A stretch of DNA of 64,000 nt from Sphingomonas xinjiangensis (GTDB lineage: Bacteria > Pseudomonadota > Alphaproteobacteria > Sphingomonadales > Sphingomonadaceae), in assembly GCF_014199255.1 (NCBI RefSeq), contig NZ_JACIJF010000007.1, forward strand, positions 123,093 through 187,092, in the 5' to 3' direction. Each line of letters begins with the position of its first letter. Positions within the stretch are counted from its first letter, which is position 1. The translations under genes were made by a program, and so were the position numbers. Positions 62,858-64,000 of this stretch are shown here, one piece after another. The notes below the pieces were generated by a model. It did not search any database and was not told where the DNA came from. It saw only the letters and a list, made by a program, of their open reading frames with translations.

Positions 62858-63935
62858 GGAACTCGGCCCCCGCCACCTGCCGCCACAGCCGCTCGCGGTC
62901 CTCGGCCAGCGCCGTCACCCGGTTCAGGTCCACCCCCACCCGCGCATCGGCAAACCACGGCCGCAACGCCCCGCTCAGCGCGGCGAAAAAGTTCGCCGCC
63001 AGCGGCAGGATCGCCAGCCGCCACAGCGCCCGGTTGGCTTCGCGATAATTGGCATAGGCATTGTCGCCCGGCAGCCCGATCAGCATCGGCGGCACCCCGA
63101 ACGCCAGCGCGATCTCGCGCGCCGCCGCCGCCTTCAGCCCGACGAAATCCATGTCCGCCGGCGTCAGGCTCATCGATTGCCATTTGAGCCCACCTTCCAG
63201 CAGCATCGGCCGTCCGGCGTGCGCCGCGCCCGAATAGCCGTTTTCCAGCTCGGCCTTGAGCAGATCGCGCTGCCCCGCCGACAACACGGCCCCTTCGCCC
63301 GGATCATAGACCAAAGCGCCCGAAGGCCGCGCCGCATTGTCGAGCAGCGCCTTGTTCCATCGCGTCGCGGCATTGTGGATCGCCACCGTCCCCGCCGCCG
63401 CCCCCAGGCATCCCAGCCCTTGATGATCGTCCAGCGGATGAAACGCCTTCACATGCACCACCGCCGGACGCCCCGCGGCATCCTCCGCCGGCAGCCGCGT
63501 GACATGCGCCCCGACTTTGTAGCGATACGCCACCGGCCAGCCCTGCGCGTCGGCCTCCACGCTCACTCGCTCCGGCCGCAGCGCATACAGCTCGCGCAGC
63601 CGGCCTTTGCCGTCGCTCAGCAGCTGGACATAGGCGTTGCCGTGCAACAGCAGCTGCGCGGCGGCCACTTCGGTCAACGCCTGCCCGCCCGACCGCGCCT
63701 GCACCAGCGCCAGCAGGTCGGGGTCTGACGCCTCCAGCGGCGCCCCGCCCACGCTTTCGCTCACCAGCTTCACTGCCCGCTGCGCCACCGGATTGCGCAA
63801 ATACCCGTCGCGCGCCTGCGCCTCATATCCCAGCGGCCAATCCCCACCGCCGCCCACGCCCCAGCCACCCGCCAACGGCGCCCGCACGCCTCCGCGCGCG
63901 GACTTATACCAACCTGCATTGATCAGAACCGACAT
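62820..63935 (-). CDS. GTA portal protein (HK97 type)
   Basis: A 371-residue portal protein, the ring through which DNA is packaged. Landmarks are NPVAQRAVKLVSESVGGAPL, LLLHGNAYVQLLSDGKGRLR, HVKAFHPLDDHQGLGCLGAA, GLKWQSMSLTPADMDFVGLK and FGVPPMLIGLPGDNAYANYR. The body is intact. The first dozen residues (MSVLINAGWYKSARG) look unlike other portals and may derive from an insertion sequence end, since a transposase C-terminus overlaps this start. The true native start may be lost. Confidence 0.88.
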   Translation of the reverse strand: MSVLINAGWYKSARGGVRAPLAGGWGVGGGGDWPLGYEAQARDGYLRNPVAQRAVKLVSESVGGAPLEASDPDLLALVQARSGGQALTEVAAAQLLLHGNAYVQLLSDGKGRLRELYALRPERVSVEADAQGWPVAYRYKVGAHVTRLPAEDAAGRPAVVHVKAFHPLDDHQGLGCLGAAAGTVAIHNAATRWNKALLDNAARPSGALVYDPGEGAVLSAGQRDLLKAELENGYSGAAHAGRPMLLEGGLKWQSMSLTPADMDFVGLKAAAAREIALAFGVPPMLIGLPGDNAYANYREANRALWRLAILPLAANFFAALSGALRPWFADARVGVDLNRVTALAEDRERLWRQVAGAEFLSDSEKRAMPGL

Positions 63936-64000
63936 GCCCACTGGCGCCGGCCGATGGTCATGATGCGCCAAGGCTGATCGACGAGCCTGTTCCAAGCCTC
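63923..64000 (-). pseudogene. IS630-type transposase C-terminal fragment
   Basis: Reading the minus strand from the window edge gives EAWNRLVDQPWRIMTIGRRQ, then WACRF and a stop. EAWN-x-L-x(5)-RI-x-S/T-IG-x-R-x-W-A is the usual C-terminus of IS630 family transposases. The last residues and the stop overlap the portal start. Whether the rest of the transposase is intact upstream cannot be seen. The call rests on a short stretch. Confidence 0.55.

Noticed and set aside
58415..64000. Interpretation as an ordinary prophage remnant
   Set aside because: No integrase, repressor, lysis or attachment site is seen, and the gene set and small sizes (124-residue protease, DUF6127, DUF3168, DUF2793) match gene transfer agent clusters.

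Overview
The window looks like chromosomal DNA of a sphingomonad (Sphingomonadaceae, Alphaproteobacteria). It is GC-rich, genes overlap tightly through ATGA, GTGA and TGATG junctions, and it carries family markers: EipA (DUF1134), DUF1176, an RcGTA-type gene cluster with DUF6127 and DUF2793 genes, an aa3 cytochrome c oxidase cluster, and a pyrE-pdxJ-acpS-lepB run. The genus assignment is inference; no 16S gene is present.

Layout. 0-6 kb: DUF1176 protein (cut by the window edge), ergothioneine genes egtB-egtD, cobalamin adenosyltransferase, a HIG1 membrane protein and gluQ (all minus), then an HNH nuclease. 6-11 kb: a class A penicillin-binding protein, a threonine aldolase, an EamA exporter, and an epimerase whose 3' end overlaps the exporter gene antisense. 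11-17 kb: two tandem M28 peptidases and pepN. 17-23 kb: a glycan/envelope group (GT39, two GT4, DUF2141, a polytopic membrane protein). 22.7-29.2 kb: one long minus-strand run pyrE-pdxJ-acpS-lepB-AI-2E exporter-maiA-TonB receptor. 29.4-36.3 kb: the cytochrome c oxidase operon coxB-coxA-(89 aa)-ctaB-CoxF-like-ctaG-coxC-DUF983-SURF1. 36-41 kb: rlmJ, then a less GC-rich accessory stretch with three unknown exported or lipoprotein-like proteins and a complete IS1182-type element with terminal repeats and a probable 4-bp target duplication. 41-58 kb: rluE, thrC, an rRNA methyltransferase, ccmAB, a zincin, phhB, a GH3 glucosidase with galM, a ketoglutarate-semialdehyde-type dehydrogenase, tRNA-Ser(GCU), eipA, tonB, dihydroorotase, ygfZ, a racemase and an OmpA porin with a clear terminator. 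58.4-64 kb: an RcGTA-like head/tail cluster read on the minus strand.

Two signals stand out. (1) The gene transfer agent cluster is eroded. Portal, protease, capsid, connector and tail-terminator genes remain open, but the major tail protein, the distal-tail, hub and peptidase genes and the large baseplate protein are absent where they should be. The tape-measure and gp10 genes look truncated, the capsid start is displaced out of frame, and an IS630-type transposase end runs directly into the portal start. (2) Short palindromic repeats have entered coding sequence without breaking frame: a novel-looking repeat array (GTGAAGTTGANNAAGTT) in egtB, and a GC-rich REP-like repeat in gluQ, at the start of an M28 peptidase gene, and between GTA genes. 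Their in-frame persistence suggests protein-tolerated repeat insertion, comparable in principle to the palindromic elements known in Rickettsia genes.
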